Positions 52,436 to 62,194 are shown, counted from the first letter of the stretch. The stretch is 64,000 nt of DNA from Spirosoma pollinicola (GCF_002831565.1 NZ_CP025096.1:7617014-7681013); one strand, 5' to 3'. The notes: generated from the letters alone by a model not told the origin. Numbers and translations are program-made.

Positions 52436-52554
52436 AAAACATCACCAATGCTAATTCAAATGATTGTGATGATAATGGCGCAAGCTTTGATTGCTACGTC
52501 TAACGACTGGCTTGTAAAACATTGAAACACAAAGGTTATTAAAGAAAAGATTAC

Positions 52555-52592
52555 GGTTACAAACCTGCAACGGTCGTTCCTGGTTTGTAACC
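52555..52592. terminator. Perfect 11-bp inverted repeat between convergent genes
   Basis: ggttacaaacc (52555-52565) pairs with ggtttgtaacc (52582-52592) across 16 bases, in the space between the exporter stop and the convergent DUF3800 pseudogene. It may be a bidirectional terminator; T-tracts are weak. Confidence 0.45.
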
Positions 52593-53516
52593 CCTACCTA
52601 TTACCGCCAAATCCAGTTAGCGCTGGATCGGCTAACAAGTGTTTTAGATTTGCATACTCCTCCCGTTCTAAAAGGTCAATCGTTCCTCCAGTGGCTAAAC
52701 GAATTCGATCCCGGCATTTACTGATCCGAGATAGCAGCGGCTGAATGATCGTGTTGCTGTGATTGATGAAATCATAAAGGTCTCCCTCACAGGAGGGAAT
52801 TTTGTAGCCTTTGGTGCTACTGGCAATGATGACACCGGCATCCCGGAGCGGAGCAATCACTCGCGTTTGAAAGTAGTGCAGGCTGGGCAAACTGCCGCGC
52901 CGTTCCTCAATGTGCGCTATTAATTCCCGGCTCGAGATGTAACGAGCGGGATCAACATGGCGGAAGTGAAACAACAAATAGTTTAAGCAGGTAACCTGGT
53001 CAATTTCTTGAGGGGAACGACTAGCCAGTTTACGATGCAAAAAGTCTTGGCCTAGGCCCACACACAGTTCAGCTAAACCAGCATTGTAATTGGCTTGATC
53101 GGGCACGCCCTGAGCCACCACGGGGGCAAATACGTCTGGCCAATATTTTAGAGTAAGTAATTTAGGTTTTAATAATTGTACGAAGCTCGCTCGTTCGGAT
53201 GATAGAACTGTTTCATCATAACACCGGGCTACGGTACCCGCTACAAAATCAGCCGTCTGGACGAGCAAACTAGCTTGGCTATTGACAAAGCGAAAACTAG
53301 CCTGGTTAAATAGGGTGGGTACGTGCCCATTATAAATGTACTGGGTAAAGCCTTGCATGAAACTCTCATCGCCGTGTCGATCCGCCACTAATTCCAGATT
53401 GGGGAAGTTCCGGTAGAGTTCTCGATCCGCTAGCCCATGCAGAAACTTGTAGAAGGACCCTTGGTAATAAAAACCCTCCCCGCACAATTCTCGTTTATCG
53501 ACAACGAGGGCAACTA

Positions 53517-54716
53517 GTGCTCTTCCAATTTAGATATTAGAATAAAGGTGATTAGCTTTATAGCATGGGCCCAATCGCTACACCGTTCGTCTTGTCCGAG
53601 GTTGACCTGACAACGCTTGATCAATTAGTGAGTAAAGGTAAAGAGTCCGTTCGTAAACTGAACCGAATCAGAACCTTACAGTTTTCGCATCAGGGCCAGT
53701 CGCCTGAGCAGATCAGCACCTTATTAGGCATCAGTGTAGCGACGGTATACAATTTGCGAAAACGCTACCGAGACCAGGGAATACAAGGGGCCATTGGCGA
53801 AAAAGCCCGTCCTGGCCAGCCCCGTAAAGTCACTCAACAGGTTGAAGCACATATCACTCAAATCGCTTGTAGTGAGGCTCCTGATGGGCGAACGCGCTGG
53901 ACGGCGAGCCTGATCAATGAGAAACTGATTAAGCTTGAGATTCATATTGATGACGAATCGGTGCGTTTAGTATTAAAAAAAGTAAGCTCAAACCTTGGCT
54001 CAAAAAGCAATGGTGCATTGGGCAGGTAGATGGGGAGTATCTGGCCAAAATGGAGAATGTTTTGGCCCTTTACAACCAAGAACCCTCACCGGGCAGAGCG
54101 CGATTATGCTTTGATGAACGCCCTTGTCAGTTGCTTGATGATGTGGTTGCTCCGTTACCAGTCAAGCCCGGGAAAATAGCCAAAGAAGACAATGAATATA
54201 TCCGACAAGGGACAGGAGTTGTGCTGCTGGCTTACGATCTGGACAAGGGCGTCCGGTACACCCAGACGCGAAAGCAACGTACCAAAGCGGGTTATGCTCA
54301 GTTTATGGATCACATCGTGACCACGTACTATTCTCACGTTGAGTACATTGATTTGGTTCAGGATAATCTAAACACGCATAAGTATGGCTCTTTTTATGAA
54401 CATCTACCATTGGCCCAAGCCCGTGTTTTAAGTCGAAAACTAGTCTTTCACTATACGCTCAAACACGGCTCCTGGTTGAACATAGCGGAGATTGAGTTTT
54501 CGGCTATGGCTCGTCAATGTCTGAATCGGCGTATTGGTAGTCTGGACGAGTTAGGTCGCCAAGTTGAACTGTGGACGGCTGAACGTAATGAGCGGTTGGT
54601 CAAAGTACATTGGAGTTTTACTGTGGCTACAGCTGAGGATAAACTCAAACGGTGGTATGAGCAGGTAAATCCGGCCAATAAGCCACTAGAATCTATTAAT
54701 TAAATTGGAAGAGTAC
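53517..54716 (+). mobile_element. Complete IS630-family element, 1200 bp
   Basis: Terminal repeats gtgctcttccaattta (53517-53532) and the complement of the right end (gtactcttccaattta) match at 15 of 16 positions. TA dinucleotides flank both ends (53515-53516, 54717-54718), the TA target duplication typical of IS630/Tc1-mariner. It carries one transposase gene split by a frameshift at a run of seven A. Insertion split a DUF3800 gene. Confidence 0.92.
53565..54703 (+). CDS. IS630-family transposase (two frames, likely -1 frameshift)
   Basis: The first frame (53565-54029, 154 aa) carries the paired HTH ('QSPEQISTLLGISVATVYNLRKRYRDQGIQGAI'). The second (to 54703) carries the DDE catalytic core: 'LCFDERPCQLLDD' (first Asp), 'LVQDNLNTHKYGSF' (second Asp), and 'LNIAEIEFSAMARQ' (Glu). 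The frames join at A AAA AAA G (53975-53982): shifting -1 there gives 'KSKLKPWLKKQWCIGQVDGE' and continues in the second frame, as in other programmed-frameshift IS630 transposases. It is otherwise intact, so the element may be active. Confidence 0.85.
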
Positions 54717-55157
54717 TAGTTGAAAGGGCACCGGTAGCAGTTGTTTTAGAATCAAGATACGGCGCTTATCGTCGCTGCCTACTTTAGCTGATTGGATAGG
54801 TCCTGTTTGGAAGAAGCGTTTACGCACGGCTTCTACTTGAGCTTCAGCCTCACTTAGCTGTTCTTTGCGCAAGATGATGGCGGTAACGATAAAGTGAGTG
54901 GAAACCGGTACGCCGGCGCGGCCTGGCTTAGTAAAGTCAAGGCCATTGTTTCCCCACTCATCTAGAAAAGCGATATGGTCATGCATGGCGTAGCGGACTA
55001 AATACAGGCAAGTTAATCAGTCAGCCAGTTTATATTCCCTTTCAAACCCACTCAACCAAGTTTTTTAACGAGTTGGACTGAAGCGGCAGTTAGAAAAACG
55101 TTGACTAACGTTTAGTAGCGTACTGGCGACAGTCCTTGGCTCTCGATAACATCAACC

Positions 55158-55742
55158 ATGAATAAGGATCTTAACCAATTAATCAGTGTATACCGGCGTG
55201 TTTGGCAGTCCGTACGCTGGCAGCCTTACCCCTTCGATGAAAACATGGTCTACACATCGGATGACACCGTCATTGAGAATGTGTTAGTCCGGCTTAACCA
55301 GCTTAATCCCGCTAGCAACCCCCATCCCAGTGTGATGGAAAAAATGGCTACCGATGCCGAAGTACATTACATTGTGGTCGGTTATGACGAAGAGATGATA
55401 CTCTACTGGTTTACCTACTTCCTCAAGGTAGGGGACAGTGGTTATCGTCTGTACCGCATCACTAATTTTACGGGTCCGGCGGTTAATCTATTAGAGTACG
55501 GCCACCGCTTTGGCTTACCGGAATCCTCGATGGCTGCGTTTTATATGGATGTATTTAGTCGGCTCAATGAGTGGGCTAGACTGCTGGACCTACCTTACCG
55601 ATATGAGGTCGAGCTACAAGACGAGTATATGGGTTTTGAGCAAGTTGACAAGCCATCCCGTATCTTTCCTGAGCCAGACACATCCCCTACCCGTAACCGT
55701 TCATTCTGGCGTAGGTTGTGGGATCATCTGTTCCATACTTAA
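55158..55742 (+). CDS. Hypothetical protein, 194 aa
   Basis: No family was recognised. The protein is soluble, acidic and rich in aromatic residues ('ILYWFTYFLKVGDSGYRLYRI', 'MAAFYMDVFSRLNEWARLLD'), with a short basic tail 'SFWRRLWDHLFHT' that could be amphipathic. Starts at a clear ATG, upstream gap of 170 bases. It stands alone to the right of the disrupted DUF3800 gene. Confidence 0.5.
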   Translation: MNKDLNQLISVYRRVWQSVRWQPYPFDENMVYTSDDTVIENVLVRLNQLNPASNPHPSVMEKMATDAEVHYIVVGYDEEMILYWFTYFLKVGDSGYRLYRITNFTGPAVNLLEYGHRFGLPESSMAAFYMDVFSRLNEWARLLDLPYRYEVELQDEYMGFEQVDKPSRIFPEPDTSPTRNRSFWRRLWDHLFHT

Positions 55743-56060
55743 TCCTTTATCTGCTTGAGGTGTATTTGTCGTCCCTTGCGGTACATGTACTCATCGATAG
55801 TTATCGGGCCGGGGCGCATTATATGTCGCTTCGACTAGTCAATGTGGCAAAAATGGAGGGTTTTCACGAGACGATTACACGCAGTTATAAAGGGTAAGTA
55901 ACCGTGATCCTTGTCCCGTTTGCAAGTAAATGGAAGTTCCATGGCAACCGATTGAATTCATCGCCTCTCCTACCCCATATTTGACTAAACCATACATAGA
56001 TTTGGATAAACCTGTCCTGTCTTGACTTCCGACCTTTGTCCAGGTAAACGTTAACTAAAA
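55743..56060. other. Intergenic region
   Basis: About 320 bases between two same-strand genes. No supported ORF, repeat or strong hairpin was seen. Confidence 0.35.
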
Positions 56061-56837
56061 ATGGACATCAAAAACAGTACGATCCTAATCACAGGCGGAA
56101 CCAGCGGCATTGGTTTAGAAATGAAAAAACAGTTGTTAGCCCTCGGTGCTTCTGACATCATTATTACCGGCCGGGACGCCGACAGGCTCAGCCAGATTAA
56201 ACTAGAGATTCCTCAGATCCATACTTATCAAAGCGATGTAAGTAAACCGGATGACATAAGAAACTTATATGTCTTAGTTACCAGGCAGTTCCCTAAACTT
56301 AATATCATCATTAACAATGCGGGTATTATGCGCAACCTTGATGTGAGCGACCAGAGTCTGAGTTTGGAGAATATCACAACTGAAACCGACATAAATCTTT
56401 CCGGTACCATTCGAATGGTGCATCAATTCCTTCCCCATCTCCTGACCAAGCCGGCGGCCGCGATCGTGAATGTCTCTTCAGGTTTGGCGTTCATTCCTTT
56501 TCCGGTATCGCCGATTTATAGTGCTGCCAAGGCAGGCGTTCACGCCTACACCCAGGTGTTACGGCTGCAATTAAAAGAAACCAATGTAAAGGTTATTGAA
56601 CTGGCGCCACCCGCCACCGACACACCCCTGGGAGATCCTTTCATCGGATTGGTCGACAGCAGCCAAACGATGAAAACGGATAAACTAGTTAGGCTTGCCA
56701 TCAAGGGCATTAGGAATGGTACCAGCGAAATCAAGCCCGGTTTGGCCAAAGTGCTAAAAGCGATGAGCCGGATTGCCCCCAATTTCACCTTAAAAATGCT
56801 TGATGCAAGTATCCAAAAAGCAAAAGCTAGAAACTGA
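56061..56837 (+). CDS. Short-chain dehydrogenase/reductase (DltE-like)
   Basis: The 258-aa protein has the classical SDR series: 'ILITGGTSGIGLEMKKQLL' (TGxxxGIG), 'LNIIINNAGIM' (NNAG), Ser in 'IVNVSSGLAF', and 'YSAAKAG' (YxxxK). The C-terminal part ('LAPPATDTPLGDPF') fits the DltE/YciK-like group. It probably oxidises or reduces a small carbonyl compound. It lies 7 bases before an AraC-type gene, so they are likely cotranscribed and the regulator may control the pair. Confidence 0.88.
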   Translation: MDIKNSTILITGGTSGIGLEMKKQLLALGASDIIITGRDADRLSQIKLEIPQIHTYQSDVSKPDDIRNLYVLVTRQFPKLNIIINNAGIMRNLDVSDQSLSLENITTETDINLSGTIRMVHQFLPHLLTKPAAAIVNVSSGLAFIPFPVSPIYSAAKAGVHAYTQVLRLQLKETNVKVIELAPPATDTPLGDPFIGLVDSSQTMKTDKLVRLAIKGIRNGTSEIKPGLAKVLKAMSRIAPNFTLKMLDASIQKAKARN

Positions 56838-56844
56838 ATCCCCA

Positions 56845-57765
56845 ATGGCGACTACAACACCGCTTCGAGTAAAGTCGATCACCGATTTCCACCGAGTGAC
56901 CGGTTTGCCTTCCCCACTTCACCCGCTGATCAGTCTGGTTGACTATTCCCTCATCTGGAAGGTGCAGGCCAACAATCCAACCAGCGCCGTCTTTGATTTT
57001 TATTCGATTTCGGTAAAGCGCGACTTGAATGCAAAGCTCATGTATGGTCAGCAGCCTTATGATTTTGATGAAGGGGTTATGTACTTTCTGGCTCCCGGGC
57101 AAGTACTGCGTGTAGAAACGGTCGAAGATACGACCGCCGAGCCATCGGGTTGGCTGCTGCTGATCCATCCCGATTTTCTTTGGCACACCAGCTTGTCAAA
57201 AAGCATAAGTGGCCACGATTTTTTCGGCTATGCTTGTCATGAGGCCCTTTTTTTGTCGGAAAAAGAAGAGGAAATCATCCATGGAATCAGTCAAAATATT
57301 AGCCGGGAGATCCAGGACAATATCGATCAGTTCTCTCACCAAATCATTATTACCCAACTAGAAGGGCTTCTTGGCTATGCTGACCGGTTTTACAATCGTC
57401 AATTTATGACTCGACGGATCAACTCTCATCGTGTGCTTTCGCAACTGGAGACCTTACTGGAGGGCTATTTCAATAAAAATGAACAGCCGTTTACTGGCGC
57501 TCCGTCGGTTCAATTCGTTGCCGAACAACTCAATATGTCCCCCAACTATTTAAGCGGGTTGCTCAAAACACTGACCGGTCTAAACACGCAACAACACATT
57601 CATGAAAAACTGATCGCCATCGCCAAACAGAAGCTTTCGACAACTGACCTAACGGTAAGCTAAATTGCTTACGAGTTAGGCTTCGAACACTTACCATCCT
57701 TTAGCAAGTTGTTCAAGAATAAAACCAACCAGTCCCCGCTTGAATTTAGGCGGGCGTTTCAATAA
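56845..57765 (+). pseudogene. AraC family regulator with an in-frame nonsense codon
   Basis: From the ATG at 56845 the frame runs to a TAA at 57661-57663, inside the second HTH: '...LSTTDLTVS' stop. Beyond the stop the same frame continues 'IAYELGFEHLPSFSKLFKNK' to a second stop at 57763-57765. AraC proteins normally read S-E-I-A-Y-E-L-G-F here, so a GAA to TAA change explains the gap. As written, the protein lacks its last helix and probably cannot bind DNA properly. Read-through would restore it. Confidence 0.85.
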
Positions 57766-57867
57766 ATTTATCTATATCCAAGATCTATACATAAGAAGGA
57801 TACGTCTCAGAAATGAGCGTATTAAGAGATTATTACACACATATGGTTTGGCTATTATCTACTTGTA

Positions 57868-57945
57868 CTATCTTTCTTAGGACGCGGTCCCCGGGACAAT
57901 GTTTCCTAGTTTTTTGTCCCGTCGACCGCGTCCAGTAAAAGATAG
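57868..57945. repeat. Large imperfect hairpin, 32-base arms
   Basis: ctatctttcttaggacgcgg and following bases (57868-57899) pair with 57914-57945 across a 14-base loop, with a few mismatches. The inner gggacaa/ttgtccc and outer ctatctt/aagatag parts are exact. There is no T-tract. It may be a small mobile unit, a protein site or a structured RNA; the gap 57766-58084 holds nothing else. Confidence 0.6.
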
Positions 57946-58084
57946 CAGGTCCAGTTACTTTATACCATGTAAACCGTACTACCAGAAAATGCAGTGTTTA
58001 TCGATTTGTCCAATCACACCGGTTTCTTGAGAAACCGGCGGGTAGTCGACCATCATTTGGCCAGAGTTTTAGTATGTTTATCGG

Positions 58085-58603
58085 ATGAATTCACCCCTTG
58101 ATACCGATCTGGCGCTACTGACGCTTCAGGAAGAGCAGTTGCAATTTGACTCGTTTAGCCCCGATACCGCCTGGCAACTAGGTACGCGCTTGAAAGTGGC
58201 CGTTGAGGCCCGTGGTAAAGCCGCCGCCATTGACATTCAGTTGAAGGGGCACCCCCTGTTCTTTTATGCCATGCCGGGCACGACCCCTGACAACGTTGAC
58301 TGGATTCGACGCAAGCGAAACGTAGTGCAGCGTTTCCACCGCAGTTCCTACGCTATGCGGCTGGAGCTTAGGAAAAAACAAACCAACCTTCTGGATCAAT
58401 CGGGCCTGGTTTTGCGCGATCATGCCACGGCGGGTGGTGGTTTTCCCATTGTGCTACGTGGTACGGGCTGCATTGGCACTATTGTGATATCGGGCCTGCC
58501 CATGCGTGATGATCACAATATTATTGTCGAGGTGCTGGCTACATGGCTCAATCGTCCAATTAGCGAACTGGCGTTGGGGCCCGCCGAGGATATGGATAAT
58601 TGA
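58085..58603 (+). CDS. Heme-degrading-domain / UPF0303-like protein
   Basis: The 172-aa protein matches the HbpS-like 'heme-degrading' (DUF336/UPF0303) pattern: 'LGTRLKVAVEARGKAAAIDIQLKGHPLFFYAMPGTTPDN', 'WIRRKRNVVQRFHRSSYAM' and the late 'GLPMRDDHNIIVEVLATWL'. Most family members have unknown biochemical function despite the domain name. Start is an ATG. It is isolated on both sides by >300 bases. Confidence 0.75.
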   Translation: MNSPLDTDLALLTLQEEQLQFDSFSPDTAWQLGTRLKVAVEARGKAAAIDIQLKGHPLFFYAMPGTTPDNVDWIRRKRNVVQRFHRSSYAMRLELRKKQTNLLDQSGLVLRDHATAGGGFPIVLRGTGCIGTIVISGLPMRDDHNIIVEVLATWLNRPISELALGPAEDMDN

Positions 58604-58909
58604 TCACCTTCATTTGGAATGTTAGGGAATATATTTTGGCCTGATTAAAACTAGAGAAGACATGATGCCGGGTAAGAAACTCTACTGTTCAGGTTAGTCT
58701 GGGTCACAGCCATTCGTCCAATAGAAAGCCGAGCCACCTTTGCGGTCAATAATTGCTATTTATTGGACTCGTAACTAATTATTAATGAAAGTCTTACATT
58801 ATGTTAATCGCTAAATAAAATCGTTCAGGAAAACGTCCGTATATTTTTCAGGACAACACAAATTGTGAAAATTTCTGTAACTTTTTGCTGATGCACCCAA
58901 ATTGTAAAT
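58604..58909. other. Intergenic region
   Basis: Just over 300 AT-rich bases upstream of UPF0158. The promoter for UPF0158 should lie here. No gene or strong hairpin was seen. Confidence 0.35.
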
Positions 58910-59323
58910 ATGAAGCCTTGGACTGATGAGCAACTGAAAAAAGTGGCAGACGAGCTGGAAACGGGAATGAAGTGCTATCTGAACCGACAGACCGGTGAAC
59001 TATTTGCCTTTCCCGATCCCGATCAGTTTCCTGATACCGATGCTTGGCAACAAGAGATAGACCAGGTCGAAGCCGATCCCAATGACTACCGGGAAATTAC
59101 TCCGATGAGTAGCCGGGAATCGTTTCGAGTTATGGAACAATTTATTGATACAATAGACTCCCCGGCCTTCCGGCATCGGCTCCTGTACGCGCTGGATCAG
59201 ACAAAGCCCTTCCGGCGCTTCAAACAACTCATTGACGAGTCAGAATACCGGCAGCAATGGTTTTCGTTCCGACAAAGCCAGACCATCGAGTGGTTGCATG
59301 AGCAACTAGCACCGGAAAGTTGA
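58910..59323 (+). CDS. UPF0158 family protein
   Basis: The 137-aa protein begins 'WTDEQLKKVADELETGMKCYLNRQTGELFAFPD' and continues with 'YREITPMSSRESFRVMEQFIDTI' and 'KPFRRFKQLIDESEYRQQWF', the UPF0158 signature. Function is unknown. It precedes an integrase-core-like gene by 21 bases. Confidence 0.8.
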   Translation: MKPWTDEQLKKVADELETGMKCYLNRQTGELFAFPDPDQFPDTDAWQQEIDQVEADPNDYREITPMSSRESFRVMEQFIDTIDSPAFRHRLLYALDQTKPFRRFKQLIDESEYRQQWFSFRQSQTIEWLHEQLAPES

Positions 59324-59344
59324 TCCGCTGAACAAGAATAACTC

Positions 59345-59851
59345 ATGGCCAACCTATCCCAAACTAATCTGCCGGATTGCTGGATCTTCGACCGAGCGCT
59401 TTTCAAATGGCAGCGCAAGACCTACGTGATTGTGGGTGTGATGGATCTGCGAAGCCGCAAATTGCTGACTTGGGATTTATTGCGGCCCCTTAAACCTAAG
59501 CCCACGGCGGCCGTACTCACTTCAGCCATGAGCACGTACGGAAAGCCACCGGCCCTGGTAGTTGGGATTGATCCGGTTTTCAAAAGTCCGGACGTTCAAG
59601 CTATCTACGCCCAGGCCGAGGTGTGGCCCGTTAATCTGCGGCAAGGCAAAGCATCGGTCAGTATTTTCATCCGAAGCTTATGGCGTAATCTGGAGTGGGA
59701 AGGGCTAAGCTGGCGTGAGCTACCTGATGAGCCAAGTTTTCGTCAGGTTGTGGCGGACTGGCTGATGCATTACAACAGCGACCGGCCCCATCAAGCGTTG
59801 GGTTATGAAGTGCCGGATGAACGCTGGCGTTCAGCACGTTATCAACTCTAA
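59345..59851 (+). CDS. Integrase-core-like protein, catalytic Glu replaced
   Basis: The 168-aa protein resembles the catalytic core of IS3/IS481-type transposases. 'KTYVIVGVMDLRSRKLLTWDL' is the first strands, 'VVGIDPVFKSPDVQAIYAQ' holds the second Asp, and 'WLMHYNSDRPHQALGYEVPDERW' is the C-terminal signature. Where the catalytic Glu is expected ('AESFFKSLK' in active enzymes) it reads 'SVSIFIRSLW', so the Glu is Ser or Ile. The N-terminal HTH is missing. No IS ends flank it. It is probably an inactive, possibly reused, transposase core. It follows UPF0158 at 21 bases. Confidence 0.7.
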   Translation: MANLSQTNLPDCWIFDRALFKWQRKTYVIVGVMDLRSRKLLTWDLLRPLKPKPTAAVLTSAMSTYGKPPALVVGIDPVFKSPDVQAIYAQAEVWPVNLRQGKASVSIFIRSLWRNLEWEGLSWRELPDEPSFRQVVADWLMHYNSDRPHQALGYEVPDERWRSARYQL

Positions 59852-60131
59852 CTGGAAATAAACGGATAACTACTATTGGGGGGCGCAATGCCGAATCGTA
59901 CCGCCCGGCGGCCACCGTGGCGGGGCCCGGATACATCCTCACCATGTCACTGTTCCTCCAGGATAGGGAGCTATTAAGGTACATTTCTTTCTAACGAAGG
60001 TTACTCCGTCTCACTTTAGGGAGCGTTTTTTTGAAACTGTTGGGCATAACTAAAAAAAAGAGGTGGCTGGACTCTGTAGGCAAATTTCCGACTACCACGG
60101 CCGGTAGCGACTACGTTTTCATCCAGCTAGC

Positions 60132-61433
60132 TTACTGGTTCACATAAAAGGGCAGATTCGCCGTAGCCACCTTATTGTGGCCATCACTCACATAAACGAA
60201 CAACCGATAGGCCCCTGGTTTCGCCGGAGCTTTCAACGACGCTTGGCCCTGGTTGTTGGCATGGAAGAAGGCGTTCGCTACCGGCTTTGGCTTGGCTTCA
60301 TAATCACCCCCTTCACCCACCTTCGTGGGCTCGGGCAACACCTCCCAGCAGTAGCTAAGCGGATCCTGATCGGGGTCCGTGACAACGGCTAAAACCGGAT
60401 AAGTGGCCCCCATCTTGACCGAAACATTTTGCACCGCCTTTTTACCGTCTAGTTGCAAGGAGTAGAGATGGGGCGCTTGGTTGGCTGGCCAATGACCGCT
60501 CCATAAATAGTGCAGAACATCCACCACTTCGGTCTCTTCTCCCTTCTCGGTAAACAGGCCATACCAGGTGGGGGTGCGTTCCTGTTTTTGGCCCCACAGG
60601 AAAACATAGGACCCTAAGCATTTATCCCGGTCTTGGTCGATGGAGGCTTCGTACCGGCTTTTGTAGACAGCCGCTTTTTCACTGCTAGTTTCTTCAATCG
60701 GCGAGTGCCAGGTAGTAGACAGACCCTCCCAGTGGCCGGTAGGCCCCCACTCGGTGACCATATAAGCCCCTGCCCAGCCAGCACCGGCAATGGCTTTGGG
60801 CAGCGTAGCCAACCCGCCATAAGTATTAACCGACAGAAAGTCGATATCGGGACATCGCTCGCGGATGTTGTCCACCAGGACTTTGTTGATGCCCGCCAGC
60901 ACCGTACAGGTCGGATGGTTGGGGTCCAGGGTATGAATCATTTGGGAAATCTGATTGACGGCATCCCAAACCTTGGGATTTTTGTATTGCAGATTTAGCT
61001 CATTGCCAATGCCCCAGGCCAGCAAAGCGGGATGGTTTCTGTACGTCATGACTTCCGCCCGTAGTTTTTCCAGCTGCTTTTTTACCGCAGCCGAATCCTC
61101 ATAGTTAAACCCATGCCGCTCCCGGGCTACGTCCAGTCCCATCAAGACGGTAAGGCCGTATTTCTGGGCGGTATCCAACACGGCTTGTCCGTTGGTGCTG
61201 CCCCAAGTGCGGATGGAGTTGCCTCCGTAGGCGGCAATGCGGTCGGGGTACTGGCTACCGCCTGCGCCTTGGACAAAATAGGGCTGCCCGGCTCTCAGGA
61301 GTTGAAACTGATTGCCGTTCTGCTTGACTTCTACATTGACCGGCGTTACCCTCCTGGCCGAAGGGGTAGTCTGGGCCATGCCCGTAAAGACAAAAAGCAA
61401 TGCTGGGGCTAAGGTGATTATTTTTTTTATCAT
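60132..61433 (-). CDS. Secreted GH2-like TIM-barrel glycosidase
   Basis: The start at 61433 gives a signal peptide ('IITLAPALLFVFTGMAQ') and 433 aa. The barrel contains 'YPDRIAAYGGNSIRTWGS', 'LLAWGIGNELNLQY' (candidate acid/base Glu145) and 'AYMVTEWGPTGHW' (candidate nucleophile Glu228), as in GH2 catalytic domains. A C-terminal Ig-like domain follows (~345-433, 'TDPDQDPLSYCWEV', 'GAYRLFVYVSDGHNKVATA'). The GH2 sandwich domains at the N-terminus are absent, so it is a stand-alone barrel. Substrate unknown; export suggests polysaccharide breakdown. Confidence 0.75.
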   Translation of the reverse strand: MIKKIITLAPALLFVFTGMAQTTPSARRVTPVNVEVKQNGNQFQLLRAGQPYFVQGAGGSQYPDRIAAYGGNSIRTWGSTNGQAVLDTAQKYGLTVLMGLDVARERHGFNYEDSAAVKKQLEKLRAEVMTYRNHPALLAWGIGNELNLQYKNPKVWDAVNQISQMIHTLDPNHPTCTVLAGINKVLVDNIRERCPDIDFLSVNTYGGLATLPKAIAGAGWAGAYMVTEWGPTGHWEGLSTTWHSPIEETSSEKAAVYKSRYEASIDQDRDKCLGSYVFLWGQKQERTPTWYGLFTEKGEETEVVDVLHYLWSGHWPANQAPHLYSLQLDGKKAVQNVSVKMGATYPVLAVVTDPDQDPLSYCWEVLPEPTKVGEGGDYEAKPKPVANAFFHANNQGQASLKAPAKPGAYRLFVYVSDGHNKVATANLPFYVNQ

Positions 61434-61631
61434 GATACCGGATCGTATGATGGGATGAGTGGCCATAAACCAATCGCTGGTCTTGACAGCAGGAAAGAAA
61501 GCTATTCGTTGCCCGCGAAGCAGAAGCACATTTTACTTGATTAGACTCAACTGCAAAAAGTACGAAGTGATGGCTAGTGTAACGGCTTGTTTGACCAGCG
61601 TTTGGAGAGAAGATTATTTTACTTTTTTTGT

Positions 61632-62003
61632 TTAGGTTGTCGTAGGTATTATGGGTTGCCGCAGCCATACCAGTACGCCTAACAGAATTAAGCAGACTAG
61701 GGCCGGTATGCCACCAGCGAGACCGCCCGGAATCTTGGTGGCATGCATGAAGACCGCTCCAATCATGATGATCAGTAAACTCATTGCGATAAAACGGGTC
61801 AAGCGCGGTACTAGAAGGCCAATGCCGCCCAATAATTCGGCTCCCCCCACGACATAAGCCAATACGCCAGGTAGTCCTAGGTTACCAAACATAGCTGCCG
61901 TGGACGACATGTCGCGTAGTTTGTTAAAGCCTGCAAAAATGAAAAATAACCCTAATACTACTTGTAGAATCCAAGCAATCGTGTTGCGAAGGGAGGCAGA
62001 CAT
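61632..62003 (-). CDS. DoxX family membrane protein
   Basis: The 123-aa protein has four membrane segments with the DoxX opening 'ILQVVLGLFFIFAGFNKL', then 'GLPGVLAYVVGGAELLGGIGLL', 'FIAMSLLIIMIGAVFMHATK' and 'LVCLILLGVLVWL'. It is shorter and more typical than the DoxX-like gene at 26885. DoxX proteins associate with oxidative-stress proteins in other bacteria. It stands between the GH2-like gene and an AraC regulator, all on one strand but separated by ~190 bases each. Confidence 0.85.
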   Translation of the reverse strand: MSASLRNTIAWILQVVLGLFFIFAGFNKLRDMSSTAAMFGNLGLPGVLAYVVGGAELLGGIGLLVPRLTRFIAMSLLIIMIGAVFMHATKIPGGLAGGIPALVCLILLGVLVWLRQPIIPTTT

Positions 62004-62194
62004 AGCTGAAGCGATTAACGTGATAAAGGTTATTTATTAATTTGAAAGATACTTAAATAAGACGACTTCAGATGTTGTATAATGAATATTGAAATGTCCA
62101 GTACGTAGGCTATTGATTGAGTTGGACAGCTATTAAAACCAGCGTTTTACGAAATAGAAAACGAATTGAAGCCTGGGCTTTAACGGCTGACAGT

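Larger units (their letters stand above)
52594..54986 (-). pseudogene. DUF3800 gene split by an IS630-family insertion
   Basis: The 5' part (54986 to 54719) encodes 'MHDHIAFLDEWGNNG' and ends at 'LPVPFQL'; the 3' part (53516 to 52594) continues 'VALVVDKRELCGEGFYYQG'. Removing the IS and one TA copy restores an unbroken frame across the junction. The Asp of 'FLDEWGN' and 'QTADFVAG' fit the DUF3800 RNase-H-like pattern. The joined protein is ~390 aa. DUF3800 proteins are often found in defence or mobile contexts. It is disrupted here. Confidence 0.85.
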
